Shown here: positions 15,808 to 24,732 of the stretch, piece after piece
How positions within the stretch are numbered: the stretch's first letter is position 1
How the letters are laid out: each line of letters starts with the position of its first letter
Assembly: GCA_963778075.1 (NCBI GenBank)
Contig: CAVZTJ010000009.1
Coordinates: 620,001-684,000, forward strand
DNA from: JASHPR01 sp963778075
GTDB lineage: Bacteria; Actinomycetota; Actinomycetes; Streptosporangiales; Streptosporangiaceae
DNA length: 64,000 bases
Direction of reading: 5' to 3'
Notes under the pieces: generated by a model
Told to the model about the DNA's origin: nothing
The model's input: the letters and a program-made list of their open reading frames with translations, nothing else
Database searches by the model: none
Position numbers and translations under genes: made by a program

Positions 15808-16535
15808 TCCGCAGCGAGTTCCGGAAGATCACGAGTGTGCGCAGCCCGTGGCTGCTGCTGGCCGCTGGGCCGCTGATCGTCATCGCCGGGGTCACCGGCC
15901 TGATCCAGTCGGGCGGCAACGTGCACAACCCAGCGGTGCAGCGCCAGGCGCTCGCCCACGCGGGGCTGGCCGCGATCATCACGCTGCTCTTCGGCATCGT
16001 CGCGGTCGCGGGCGAGTACCGGCACGGCTCGATCACCGACACGTTCCTGAGCTGTCCGGACCGGCGCCGGGTGATCACCGCCAAGATGACCGTCTACGGG
16101 CTGGTCGGCGCGGCCGCCGGGCTGGTGTCGTCGGCCGTCGCGGTCGGCGTCACGGCCGCGTGGTGGGCAGCCAAGGGCGGCAGCTTCCGGCTTTCCGGCA
16201 CGGACACCTGGCTGACGCTGGGCGGTGGTCTCGCCGCCTGCTTCGCGTTCGCCGTCATTGGCGTCGGCCTCGGCGCGCTCGTCCGTAACCTGGTCGGCGC
16301 CGTGGCGGCCGCGCTGGCGTGGATCGCGCTGGTCGAGGGGATCGTCGGGCAGATCATCGGGTCGGGGCTGGCGCGCTGGCTGCCGTTCTATGCCAGCGAG
16401 GCGCTTGACCGCACCGACCTGGGCGGCGGGGCGCGGCTGCTGCCGCAGTGGGGTGGCGGGCTGGTGCTGCTCGGTTACGCCGTGGTGTTCGCCGGCGCCG
16501 CGGTCGTCACTACACTCAGGCGCGATGTCACCTAG
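15804..16535 (+). CDS. ABC-2 type transporter permease
   Basis: A 243-residue protein with about six membrane helices. An N-terminal cytoplasmic segment (MIRSEFRKITSVRSPW) is typical of ABC-2 permeases. The first helix is LLLAAGPLIVIAGVTGLIQ, and the cytoplasmic loop EYRHGSITDTFLSCPDRRRV matches the gating region of DrrB/NatB-like subunits. The start overlaps the ATPase stop by four bases (ATGA). The last codons overlap the start of the TetR gene by 11 bases. It pairs with the upstream ATPase as an exporter, probably of a toxic or signalling compound sensed by the TetR protein. Confidence 0.87.
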   Translation: MIRSEFRKITSVRSPWLLLAAGPLIVIAGVTGLIQSGGNVHNPAVQRQALAHAGLAAIITLLFGIVAVAGEYRHGSITDTFLSCPDRRRVITAKMTVYGLVGAAAGLVSSAVAVGVTAAWWAAKGGSFRLSGTDTWLTLGGGLAACFAFAVIGVGLGALVRNLVGAVAAALAWIALVEGIVGQIIGSGLARWLPFYASEALDRTDLGGGARLLPQWGGGLVLLGYAVVFAGAAVVTTLRRDVT

Positions 16536-17346
16536 GAAACCTGCCGTGCTGCGCGATGGCGACGGGGGCGGCGCCCGGGACCTGCGCGAGTACCTGATCG
16601 CGACCGCGGCGCGGCTGATCGGCCAGCGGGGCAGTGCCGGGCTGGCCGTGCGAGACATCGCCAGGGAGGCGCAGGTCGCCGACGGCGTCCTGTACAACTA
16701 CTTCGCCGACAAGGACGACCTGCTCGCGCACGCCCTGCTCGCGCACGTCGCGTCCGTCATGACCGCGATGCCGCGGATGCCGGAGGCCGGGACCGGCACC
16801 GTGGCCGGGAACCTGGGCTGGTTCATCGCGGCCGGAATGGACACGCTGACGCGGGTCGCGCCCGCGTTTGCCGGGCTGATGTCGCAGCCCGGCGTGCTCG
16901 TCCGGTTCCACGCCATGGTCGGCGGCGCTCCCGCATTCGGCGCGGCTGGGCCACAGGACGGCGCGGCTGGACCACAGGACGGTGCTGATGGACCGCAGGA
17001 CGGCGCTGATGGACCGCAGGACGGCGCTGATGGACCGCAGGACGGCGCGGCCGAAGGCCGGCCGGAACCGCGGGAAGAACCGGGCGAGGAGCGGGACGGC
17101 CCGCGCGGGCTGCCCGACATCCTGCGCGGCTACCTGCGCGCCGAGCAGCGGCTCGGCCGCGTCGGCCGGGCCGTGGACATCGAGGCAACGGTCGCGCTGG
17201 TCGTCGGCACGGTCCACGGCGAGGTCCTGCCGCGGATGCTGTTCGCCGCGCCGGGCAGCCAGGTGGCCATCCCCCCGGACCTGCCGGGCCGGATAGCGCA
17301 GACGGTCATGGGGGGCATCGCGCCCCAATCGCCCGGTGCGGCTTAG
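16525..17346 (+). CDS. TetR-family transcriptional regulator with internal repeat
   Basis: A 273-residue protein with a TetR helix-turn-helix at about residues 20-65 (LIATAARLIGQRGSAGLAV then DGVLYNYFADKDDLLAHAL). The ligand-binding domain is interrupted at about residues 139-175 by five exact seven-residue repeats (GAAGPQD/GADGPQD) and an acidic linker. This makes the protein longer than usual for the family (about 200). The insertion probably forms a flexible loop. The ATG at 16525 overlaps the permease gene by 11 bases. It is the likely ligand of the palindromes at 14996-15037 and so an autorepressor of the ABC exporter operon. Confidence 0.88.
   Translation: MSPRKPAVLRDGDGGGARDLREYLIATAARLIGQRGSAGLAVRDIAREAQVADGVLYNYFADKDDLLAHALLAHVASVMTAMPRMPEAGTGTVAGNLGWFIAAGMDTLTRVAPAFAGLMSQPGVLVRFHAMVGGAPAFGAAGPQDGAAGPQDGADGPQDGADGPQDGADGPQDGAAEGRPEPREEPGEERDGPRGLPDILRGYLRAEQRLGRVGRAVDIEATVALVVGTVHGEVLPRMLFAAPGSQVAIPPDLPGRIAQTVMGGIAPQSPGAA
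16939..17043 (+). repeat. in-frame 21-base tandem repeat, five copies, inside the TetR gene
   Basis: Five adjacent 21-base units (GGCGCGGCTGGGCCACAGGAC and variants) each encode GA(A/D)GPQD. Copies 4 and 5 are identical, implying recent expansion. The repeat stays in frame. Confidence 0.9.
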
Positions 17347-17397
17347 GATTGCGCCGAGAACCACGCAGGCGCATCGACGTCACGGGATGGTGGCGCC

Positions 17398-19278
17398 ATG
17401 GCGAGCAGCCGTGCGACGTTGGCGGCATCGTCATTCACTGACTTCGGCACGTTGCTGCGGGTCCTGCGGCACCGGGTCAGGCTGACGCAGCGCCAGCTCG
17501 GCATCGCGGTCGGGTACAGCGAGGCGCAGATCAGCCGGCTGGAGCAGGGCCGGCGGCGGCCCGATCCCGCGGTCGTGGCCGCGCTGTTCCTGCCCGCGCT
17601 GCGGCTCGGGCCCGAGCCCGAGCTCGCCGCCCGTCTGCACGAACTCGCGCAGAGCGCGCGTGACGGTCCTGTGCCCGGCTACTTGCCTGAACGGGGCACC
17701 CCCGCCACCACGGCACCCGCCGGGGATGCCGTCGACCTGGCTGCCGTCCCGTCGCTGCCGAGCCATTACGTGGAGCGCCCGGCCGCGCTTGCGGAATTGC
17801 GCGAGCTTCTGGCCGCCGAACGCCGGGTGCTGATATCCGGGGCGCCCGGGGTGGGCAAGACCAGCCTGGCCGCCGCGGCGGCCAGGGAACGGACGGCGGG
17901 CGGCGCGGTGTGCTGGGTCACCCTGACCGCCGGCGTAACCACGTCGGCCGAGGCCGTTGTCCGGCTGCTCGCCCGGTTCCTAGTCCGGCACGGTTACGAC
18001 GAGGCCAGGCCCGTCTGCGGCCCGGGGAACGTGGGGCAGCCGCTTCCCCGCGACGAGCAGCTCTACCTGATCACGAAGGCCATGGGCCGGGCGCGCATGC
18101 TGATCTGCCTGGACAATCTGCATCTGCTCCGCGACGAGCCGCAGACCAGGGCGGTGATCGAGCACCTGGCGGGCTCGGCCCCAGCGGAATTCCTCGCGGT
18201 CAGCCGGGAAGACCTGCCGCTGGCCGGCTTCACCCCGTTCCGGCTCGGCGGCCTCGCTCGCGGCGAGGCGCGCGAGCTTGTCGGCGGGCTGGCCGGCCCG
18301 CTGGTGCCGGGGTCACTCGCCGATACCCTCATCGACCGGACCGGCGGCAGCCCGATGCTGATCCGCTTGGCGCTCGGCCAGCTGCGCCCGGGCGGGCCCG
18401 GAGCCGCCGCGGTTATCGGCCGCCTGGAGGCGGAGCCCGGCGTCGTCAGCTATCTGCTGCAGGCCACGCTGGGCGATCTCAGTGAGCCGAGCCGCAGGCT
18501 GATCTCGCTCGTCGCGGTGTTCCGTCACCCGGTGGATCTGCTCGACGAGCGGCTGATCGACGCCAGTGAGGCGAGCGGCGGCCGCTATGACGTGCTGGCC
18601 GGGCTGGACGAACTGCGCCGCAGGCAGCTGATCGACTACCCGGCCCGGGCCGACCTGCACCCCCTGGTCCGCGACTACTGCTACGCCAGCCTGCTCGGCG
18701 CGGCCGCGGGGCGCAGGCAGCTGCACCGGCTGGCCGCCGCGCACTGCGAGCGGGTGCTGAACGACCCGCTCGAGGCCGGCTGGCATTTCCTGCGGGCGGG
18801 CGACCTTGCGGACGCGGCCGACCTCCTCGCGACCAGGACCGCGGACATCGTGGCCAGTGGCCGCTCCGGGCCTGCCGCCGATCTCGCCGCCGAGCTGCTC
18901 GCCGCGGGCGAGCTGACCGGCGACGCCGAGCGGCTGCTGCTGCTCACGCGAGGCGATCTGCTGCTGCATACCGAGCGGGCCGGGGAGGCCGAGGAGGCCT
19001 ACCGCGACGCCCTGGCCCGCCCCGCTCCCCTGGTGGTGCGGGCCGAGGCTGCCTGGCGGCTGGCGCAGAGCCTGCTGCAGCGCGGCAAGGTTCCCGAAGC
19101 CCTCGAGCTCTGCCGGGACGGCCTCCGGGCTGACCGGGGACGAGGAGGTGCTGCGGGCGCAGCTCGGCGCGGTGCGCAGCCGCTCCAATTGGCTCAGGCC
19201 CGCGTGCGTAACAAGGGGTGTAGCAACCGCGCAGCGGAAGGACTTCATGTGCAGGCCGGCCGCCGGGCGGCCAGATGA
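17398..19278 (+). pseudogene. XRE-STAND (NB-ARC/TPR) regulator, frameshifted and truncated at the C-terminus
   Basis: The first 577 codons encode an AfsR/SARP-like STAND regulator: an XRE helix-turn-helix (residues 16-60, GYSEAQISRLEQGRR), a P-loop GAPGVGKTS (148-156), Walker B MLICLDNL, an NB-ARC winged helix, and the start of a TPR region. Near 19128 the sensible frame jumps: the expected continuation LTGDEEVLRAQLGAVRSRSN is in another frame, while this one runs on as arginine-rich nonsense to a stop at 19278. Even in the corrected frame the TPR array ends after a few residues and merges into the next gene. The family usually continues with many more TPRs, so the 3' part has been lost. Confidence 0.7.
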
Positions 19279-20302
19279 CCCCGGCCTCACCCCGTACGAG
19301 CGCCGGGCGCTCGCCCACCTGGAGCTCCGTGCCGCCGGGATGGGCGCGGTACCGGGCACGGCGCTCGATACCGGCTTCGAGGACGGCGAGGATGAGTTCC
19401 GCAAGGTGTTCCGCGACGAGGTGCGGGCCGACGCCCGGGGCCGCGGACTGCTGCGCAGCCGGATCGGGCGAGGCACGCTCGCGCTGCTCGAGGTTGCCGG
19501 TGCTGGCTGCTTGGTGCTCGCCGACACGGCGACCGTTCAGCATCGCGCGACAGGCGACATCATCCTGGTGAGTTTCACCTACCTCGTCTTAATGCAGGCG
19601 CCATGGGCGCTCTACCGGCGCACCAGGCTCACCCGGACGGGCCGGACGGCGCTGGCCGAATGGCTCGGCTTCCGGGTCGCGCTGATCGGCAGCCGGTCCG
19701 GGCGGACTTGCGCGACCGCGATGCTCGCCGTGGCGGGCGACCGCCGGATCGCGTACGCGGCGGCGCTGGGCGCCGCTCCCGACGCGGCGGCGGCGTTCTC
19801 CTCATCCGCCGACCGCGACCACGCCTGGTCGTCGTTTGGCGGCAGCTGGCACCGGGTCATGCTCGGCAGCGCGGACACCAAGTACGTTCCGGGCAAGCTC
19901 GAGCTAGTCCTGATCACCGCGTTCGGATGCTTTTTTGGCGGGATAGTCCTGGTCGTACTGAATGCTTCCGGGCCGCTGTGGGCGGCGGGCGCCGCGGTCT
20001 TCCCGGGCTGCACCTGGTGGCTCCCGGCGATCTGGGTTTACGGCGGCGCGGTGCGGGCATCGCGGCTGCCGCGGCTCACCGAGTTCGACGGCCAGGTGCT
20101 GAAGCGGTGGACCCAGTCCGACGGGGACAACGGCACCGACCACTGCATCGCGATCGACGACGGCGTGAGCCAGCGTGCCTGGGCGCTGGTCGTCGGCAGC
20201 CGGACCTACGCGGATGCCAGGGCGGGGACGCTGGTGCACATCCAGGTGGACCCGCGGCGCAACCAGCTGATCGCCATGACACCGGCGGGCGCGGCCCGCT
20301 AG
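19247..20302 (+). CDS. membrane protein of unknown function (resembles the C-terminal part of DUF2207-type proteins)
   Basis: This 351-residue protein starts at the ATG at 19247, preceded by GGAAGGA. It has a soluble N-terminal part (GLTPYERRALAHLELRAAG), then two membrane helices (about 85-130), a soluble domain, and two more helices (LVLITAFGCFFGGIVLVVL and the segment ending WWLPAIWVYGG). A C-terminal soluble domain has VDPRRNQLIAM near the end. This arrangement resembles the C-terminal half of actinobacterial DUF2207-like membrane proteins, so it may be truncated at the N-terminus. The same frame is open upstream into the damaged STAND gene, consistent with a deletion that joined two genes. 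Confidence 0.65.
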   Translation: MCRPAAGRPDDPGLTPYERRALAHLELRAAGMGAVPGTALDTGFEDGEDEFRKVFRDEVRADARGRGLLRSRIGRGTLALLEVAGAGCLVLADTATVQHRATGDIILVSFTYLVLMQAPWALYRRTRLTRTGRTALAEWLGFRVALIGSRSGRTCATAMLAVAGDRRIAYAAALGAAPDAAAAFSSSADRDHAWSSFGGSWHRVMLGSADTKYVPGKLELVLITAFGCFFGGIVLVVLNASGPLWAAGAAVFPGCTWWLPAIWVYGGAVRASRLPRLTEFDGQVLKRWTQSDGDNGTDHCIAIDDGVSQRAWALVVGSRTYADARAGTLVHIQVDPRRNQLIAMTPAGAAR

Positions 20303-20323
20303 TGACCGGCGGGCCGGTGGGCG

Positions 20324-21100
20324 CTAGCTGGCCAGGTGGGTGCCAAAGAAGGTGAAGATTTTGGCCCAGCCGTCCATCGTGGCCTCGGGCCGGTACATCG
20401 GGGTGTGGTAGTAGAAGAAGCCGTGCCCAGCGCCGTCGTAGCGGTGGAACTCGTACTCCTTGCCCAGGCGCTTCAGCTCCGCCTCATGCTGGTTCACCTG
20501 CTCGGGCGTGGGGTGAGAATCGTCGTTGCCGAACAGCCCGAGCAGCGGAGCGGTCAGGTCGGCGGTGTAGTCGATCGGCGCCACCGGGCGGGCCGGCGAC
20601 AGGTCCGACTGCGACATGACCACACCCCCGCCCCACAGGTCCACGACCGCGCCGAACCCGCTGACCCGGGAGGCGGTCAGCAGCGCGTGCCGGCCACCCG
20701 AGCAACTGCCGATGATGCCGACCTTGCCGTTGCTGCCCGGCTGGGCCTTCAGCCAGGCGAGCGCGGCGCCGCAATCGGCCACCACGCTGTCGTCGGGCAC
20801 CCCGCCCTCGGAGCGCACCTTGGCGGTGATGTCGTCGGGGGTCCCGTGGCCGAAGCGGCAGTACAGGTCCGGGCAGATCACAAGGAAGCCGTGCCGCGCC
20901 AGGCGCTCGGAAAACTCCCGGTAGAACTCGTCCCAGCCCGGCATGTGGTGCACCGCGACGACGCCCGGAACGGGCTCATCCCCGGCCGGCCTGGCCACAT
21001 AGGCGTGGATCTCGTCCCTGTTCCCTCCCGGATAGGCGATCACCTCCGCCGTGGTCCCGGTCCTGGCGTCGGTCCTGAACGAGTTCCACATGTTCGGCAT
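20324..21100 (-). CDS. dienelactone hydrolase family protein
   Basis: A 258-residue alpha/beta hydrolase of the dienelactone hydrolase type. The nucleophile is a cysteine in IIGSCSGGRHA (Cys133) rather than serine, as in true dienelactone hydrolases. The acid is in GNDDSHPT (Asp193/194) and the histidine in GAGHGF (His226). N-terminal GVVAVHHMPGWDEFYREF is also typical. Such enzymes open lactone rings in aromatic catabolism, but many homologues have other ester substrates. The ATG at 21100 has GAAGGA seven bases upstream. No other ring-cleavage gene is nearby, so the physiological substrate is open. Confidence 0.88.
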   Translation of the reverse strand: MPNMWNSFRTDARTGTTAEVIAYPGGNRDEIHAYVARPAGDEPVPGVVAVHHMPGWDEFYREFSERLARHGFLVICPDLYCRFGHGTPDDITAKVRSEGGVPDDSVVADCGAALAWLKAQPGSNGKVGIIGSCSGGRHALLTASRVSGFGAVVDLWGGGVVMSQSDLSPARPVAPIDYTADLTAPLLGLFGNDDSHPTPEQVNQHEAELKRLGKEYEFHRYDGAGHGFFYYHTPMYRPEATMDGWAKIFTFFGTHLAS

Positions 21101-21247
21101 GGACGAATCCTTCGATCGGCGGGAAACGTTCCAACCGTAGCCAAACGGCGGGGGCCGGGCCACGGACAGCGCCAGACTGGCGCATCCGATTGCATTGCCG
21201 CGGTGATAGACCATAGCCAAGACGTCGCAGGACCCGAGGAGGTCGGT

Positions 21248-21478
21248 GTGGCAAGACATCCGCTGATCGGCTATTTCGTCTGGGCGCTGCTGTTCGGCGC
21301 CCTGTTCGCGTGGGAGGGCCTGGCCCTGACCTACAAGTTCGCCGACGTGCCGACGCTCAGCGCCACGTTCCGGGTGATCATGCGCTACCCGTTCGGGCGG
21401 TGGGCGCTGTTCGCGCTGTGGCTGTGGCTCGGCTGGCATTTCTTCGTCCGCGGCTGGCACTTCCTGCTCCGCGCCTGA
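21248..21478 (+). CDS. small membrane protein, DUF6186-like
   Basis: A 76-residue protein with two membrane segments: GYFVWALLFGALFAWEGLAL near the N-terminus and FGRWALFALWLWLGWHFFV near the C-terminus. The pattern matches small actinobacterial proteins of the DUF6186 type, as I recall them. The GTG start at 21248 has GAGGAGG five bases before it. It is followed after 12 bases by another small membrane protein and is probably co-transcribed with it. The function is unknown. Confidence 0.7.
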   Translation: MARHPLIGYFVWALLFGALFAWEGLALTYKFADVPTLSATFRVIMRYPFGRWALFALWLWLGWHFFVRGWHFLLRA

Positions 21479-21490
21479 CAGCGGCCCGAC

Positions 21491-22018
21491 GTGTCGCCCT
21501 CACTGATCCGCCAGGATCTCGTGCCGATGGTGGCCGGCTACGTGCTGGTCATGGGTACGCTCGCCATCGGCCTGCGGCTCGCCCGGCGCTCCGCAAGGGC
21601 TGAGGCGGCCGGCGCCGCTACCGTTACCGATCGGGTCCAACCTGCTGGCCAAACGAATCCCGCACCGGTCTCGGCGCCGGTCGCCACGCAGGTGCCCGCG
21701 GCGCCAACCGCACCGAATGCGTCGGCGCGCGTGCCGTCGGCGCCGGAGGCGCGCCGGGTGACGGCCCGCGCCCGGCTGCGCGCGATGGCAGCGCCAGAGC
21801 CGGGCTGGCGGCGGTTCGTAATCCACTACCTGGGCACCGCCGTGGGCGGCTACCTGCTGCTGATGGTCGTGATCATCGGCTACTACTTCGGCATCTCGCC
21901 GGTCGCGGGCAACTTCGTGCACAGCGCGTTCACCGGCTGTGCGCTGCTAATTGGCCTTGCGACGCCGGTATTCATCGCCCAGTCGTGGCTCGTTGAGCGC
22001 AAGGGCTGGCGAATCTGA
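21491..22018 (+). CDS. membrane protein, DUF6256-like
   Basis: A 175-residue protein with one N-terminal membrane helix (PMVAGYVLVMGTLAIGLRLA), a long Ala/Pro/Val-rich disordered linker (about residues 36-95) and two C-terminal helices (GTAVGGYLLLMVVIIGYYFG and FTGCALLIGLATPVFI). It resembles actinobacterial DUF6256 proteins, which I recall as neighbours of DUF6186 genes. The GTG start at 21491 lies 12 bases after the preceding gene. The function is unknown; the pair probably forms a membrane complex. Confidence 0.65.
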   Translation: MSPSLIRQDLVPMVAGYVLVMGTLAIGLRLARRSARAEAAGAATVTDRVQPAGQTNPAPVSAPVATQVPAAPTAPNASARVPSAPEARRVTARARLRAMAAPEPGWRRFVIHYLGTAVGGYLLLMVVIIGYYFGISPVAGNFVHSAFTGCALLIGLATPVFIAQSWLVERKGWRI

Positions 22019-22042
22019 CCCCCGGCTCCGGCCAACCGGAGA

Positions 22043-22741
22043 TCAGCGGGCCAGGCGCGGCGTGCTCCGCTCCCTGAGCAGGATCCACAGCGCTTCCGCG
22101 CCGTCGCGCCAGGTGAGCTTCTTCCCGGCCTCGCGGGTGCGCGCCTTGTAAGTGATCGGCACCTCGTACGGCCGGATGCCGAGGCGCAGCAGCTTGCCGG
22201 TGATCTCGGCTTCCATGCCGAACCCGGTCTCGCGGATGCGCAGCTTGCGGTACAGGTCGGCGGGCATCAGTTTGAAGCAGGTCTCCAGGTCACTGATGTA
22301 GCAATTGAACAGGACGTTCGCGAACGTCGTGACGGCCTTATTGCCCAGCACGTAGGCGTACGAATATGAGTTGTGGCTGCCGAAGGTCCTGGTGCCGTAG
22401 ACCACCTCGGCCTCTTGAGCGAGCACCGGCGCGAGCAGCGACGGGATCTCGGCCGGCGAGTACTCGAGATCGGCGTCGCACATGATGATGTAGTCGCCGG
22501 TGGCGACGGCAGCCGCGGTGCGTATCGCGGCGCCCTTGCCCTGGTTGCGCTTGTGCATGTGGATGCTCAGGCGGGGGTCATCGCCTAGGGACGGGTACAG
22601 GTCCCTGGTGCCATCCGTACTGCCGTCATCCACGATGACCAGTTCGATTTCACAGGGGAAATTAACGTTAAGGACGTCTTTGATCGCCGAGATCAAGGTC
22701 GCCCGCTCGTTGTACACCGGCATCAGTATCGAAAGCTTCAC
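22043..22741 (-). CDS. family 2 glycosyltransferase (dolichol-phosphate mannosyltransferase-like)
   Basis: A 232-residue GT-A enzyme. The N-terminal nucleotide-binding strand is SILMPVYNERATL, the second is ELVIVDDGSTDGT, and the metal-binding DxD is in MCDADLEYSP. QGKGAAIRTA and the acceptor-side motif around DLETCFKLM are characteristic of DPM1/polyprenyl-phosphate sugar transferases. There is no membrane domain. It probably transfers a sugar from a nucleotide donor to polyprenyl phosphate for the large membrane proteins further along the cluster. It diverges from the UDP-xylose-synthase-like gene over 128 bases. Confidence 0.88.
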   Translation of the reverse strand: MKLSILMPVYNERATLISAIKDVLNVNFPCEIELVIVDDGSTDGTRDLYPSLGDDPRLSIHMHKRNQGKGAAIRTAAAVATGDYIIMCDADLEYSPAEIPSLLAPVLAQEAEVVYGTRTFGSHNSYSYAYVLGNKAVTTFANVLFNCYISDLETCFKLMPADLYRKLRIRETGFGMEAEITGKLLRLGIRPYEVPITYKARTREAGKKLTWRDGAEALWILLRERSTPRLAR

Positions 22742-22869
22742 GGTGGCAGCTTACGGGAGCCTACCTGGGTAACGGCGGATAAAGTTGACCCGCCTGCCAA
22801 ATTGAACGCCATAGAGCGGTCACGCCTTGGTCAAAGCTTGTTAAAGGGCGATTAAAGGAGTTGTTTACT

Positions 22870-23856
22870 GTGAGTTCGGATATGGCGCAGGATCATCCCG
22901 GATTGCCGGCCGGCCCGGCTCAGCGCATCCTGGTGACCGGCGGCTCGGGGTTCATCGGATCGCATCTGTGCCGGCGCCTGCTCGCCCTCGGGCACGACGT
23001 TCTCGTCGTGGACAACTTCTACTCGAGCTCGCGGCACAACGTCCTCGACTTGCTCGACCAGCCGCGGTTCGAGCTGATGCGCCACGACGTGACATTCCCG
23101 CTCTATGTCGAGGTCGATCAGATCTACCACCTGGCCTGCCCGGCCTCGCCCGTGTTCTACCAGCGGGACCCGGTTCAGACCACCAAGACCTGCGTGCACG
23201 GCTCGATCAACATGCTCGGGCTGGCGAAGCGGCTGCGGGCGCCGATCCTGCTCGCGTCCACGTCCGAGGTGTACGGCGATCCCACCGTCCACCCACAGGT
23301 CGAGTCGTACTGGGGCAACGTGAACCCGATCGGCGTCCGGTCCTGCTACGACGAGGGCAAGCGGTGCGCGGAGACGCTGTTCTTCGACTACCTGCGGCAG
23401 CACCGGCTGCCCATCAAGGTGGCGCGGATCTTCAACACCTACGGCCCGAACATGCTGCCGAACGACGGCCGGGTGGTGTCGAGCTTCATCGTGCAGGCGC
23501 TGCGCGGCGAGCCGCTGACCGTGTTCGGCGACGGCTCGCAGACGCGCTCGTTCTGCTACGTCGACGACATGGTCGACGGGCTGATCAAGCTGATGAACTC
23601 CGCGCCGGACGTCACGGGCCCGGTCAACCTCGGCAACCCCGGCGAGTTCACCATGCTCGACCTGGCCAAGAAGGTGCTGACCCTCACCGGCAGCGACGCG
23701 CCGATCGAGAACCGCCCGCTGCCGTCCGACGACCCGGTCCGCCGCAAGCCGGACATCAGCCGCGCCCGCGACCTGCTCGACTGGGAGCCCGTCGTGCCCC
23801 TTGACGAGGGCCTCGACAGAACCGTCGAATACTTCCGGCGCGCCCTGGGTAGATGA
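22870..23856 (+). CDS. NAD-dependent UDP-glucuronate decarboxylase-like SDR (UDP-xylose synthase type)
   Basis: A 328-residue extended short-chain dehydrogenase. The NAD-binding loop is TGGSGFIGSHL. YHLACPASPVFYQ and STSEVYGDP are the UXS signatures, and the catalytic pair is in CYDEGKR (Tyr and Lys). RIFNTYGPNM and the C-terminal RRKPDISRARDLLDWEP also fit UDP-glucuronate decarboxylase. It would convert UDP-glucuronate to UDP-xylose, though related 4,6-dehydratases and epimerases cannot be excluded. The GTG at 22870 has AAAGGAG nine bases upstream. A nucleotide-sugar dehydrogenase that could supply the acid form lies 2.1 kb downstream. Confidence 0.87.
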   Translation: MSSDMAQDHPGLPAGPAQRILVTGGSGFIGSHLCRRLLALGHDVLVVDNFYSSSRHNVLDLLDQPRFELMRHDVTFPLYVEVDQIYHLACPASPVFYQRDPVQTTKTCVHGSINMLGLAKRLRAPILLASTSEVYGDPTVHPQVESYWGNVNPIGVRSCYDEGKRCAETLFFDYLRQHRLPIKVARIFNTYGPNMLPNDGRVVSSFIVQALRGEPLTVFGDGSQTRSFCYVDDMVDGLIKLMNSAPDVTGPVNLGNPGEFTMLDLAKKVLTLTGSDAPIENRPLPSDDPVRRKPDISRARDLLDWEPVVPLDEGLDRTVEYFRRALGR

Positions 23857-23875
23857 CGACCCCGGAGGCTGATGG

Positions 23876-24703
23876 GTGGAGACGACGGCGTTCGTGCTCG
23901 GCGGGGGCGGCATCCTCGGCGCGCACGAGATCGGCATGCTCCGGGCGCTGTCCGAGGCCGGAATCCGGCCCGACTTCGTGGTCGGCACCTCGGTGGGGGC
24001 GATCAACGGAGCGCTCGTGGCGGCCGACCCGGCGACCGCGGCGGAGCGGCTCGGTGATCTGTGGGGCGGCGACGCCCTTGGCCGGGCGTTCAGCGAGAAC
24101 CTGTGGGGCCGCGCAGTCACGCTGGCCAGGTCGGGCACGCACTTGCACTCGATCGAGCCGCTGCGCCGCGTGCTCGAGGACGCGCTACCCGGGCCCGGCT
24201 TCGCCGACCTCGAGCTGCCGTTCCACTGCGTCGCGGCCAGCATCGAGCGGGCCAGCCCGCGCTGGTTCAGCTCCGGGCCGATCGTGCCGGCCGTGCTGGC
24301 GTCGTGTGCCGTGCCCGGCCTGCTGCCGCCGGTAGAAGTCGACGGCGAGCACTACTTCGACGGCGGCCTGGTCCATTCCATCCCGGTCGGGCGGGCCGTC
24401 GCCCTTGGCGCCAGGTCCGTCTACGTCCTGCACGTCGGCCGGATCGAGCGCCCGCTTGCGGTGCCGCGGCGGCCGTGGCAAGTGGGTCTGGTCGCGTTTG
24501 AGATCGCCAGGCGGTACCGGTTTCATGAGGAAATGTCGGCACTGCCAGAGAACGTCCTGGTGCACGTCCTGCCCGCGGGAGGAGACCGGGCCGCGCCAGA
24601 CCTGGCCCAGCTGCGGTATCGGGATAAGACTAGGGTCAGCGAGAGCATCGAGCGTGCCTATGCGGCCTCGGCGAGCTATCTCGCCGGGTTGGCCGGAAAC
24701 TGA
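23876..24703 (+). CDS. patatin-like phospholipase
   Basis: A 275-residue protein with the three patatin landmarks: the oxyanion loop GGGGILG (residues 9-15), the nucleophile elbow GTSVG (Ser39) and the catalytic Asp in YFDGGLV (Asp162). The Ser-Asp dyad hydrolyses acyl esters of lipids. There is no signal peptide. The GTG start at 23876 is 20 bases after the preceding stop and is preceded by GGAGG. It lies between a sugar-nucleotide enzyme and a PlsC-like acyltransferase. This suggests acyl-chain remodelling of a glycolipid made by the cluster, an inference from context. Confidence 0.9.
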   Translation: METTAFVLGGGGILGAHEIGMLRALSEAGIRPDFVVGTSVGAINGALVAADPATAAERLGDLWGGDALGRAFSENLWGRAVTLARSGTHLHSIEPLRRVLEDALPGPGFADLELPFHCVAASIERASPRWFSSGPIVPAVLASCAVPGLLPPVEVDGEHYFDGGLVHSIPVGRAVALGARSVYVLHVGRIERPLAVPRRPWQVGLVAFEIARRYRFHEEMSALPENVLVHVLPAGGDRAAPDLAQLRYRDKTRVSESIERAYAASASYLAGLAGN

Positions 24704-24732
24704 CCGGCCGGCGAGGACGGGAGGCGCGCGCC

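Noticed and set aside
22742..22869. Promoter boxes between the divergent GT2 and UDP-xylose-synthase-like genes
   Set aside because: TTGACC and TTGGTC occur but neither is followed at 16-18 bases by a believable -10 box, so I did not annotate one.
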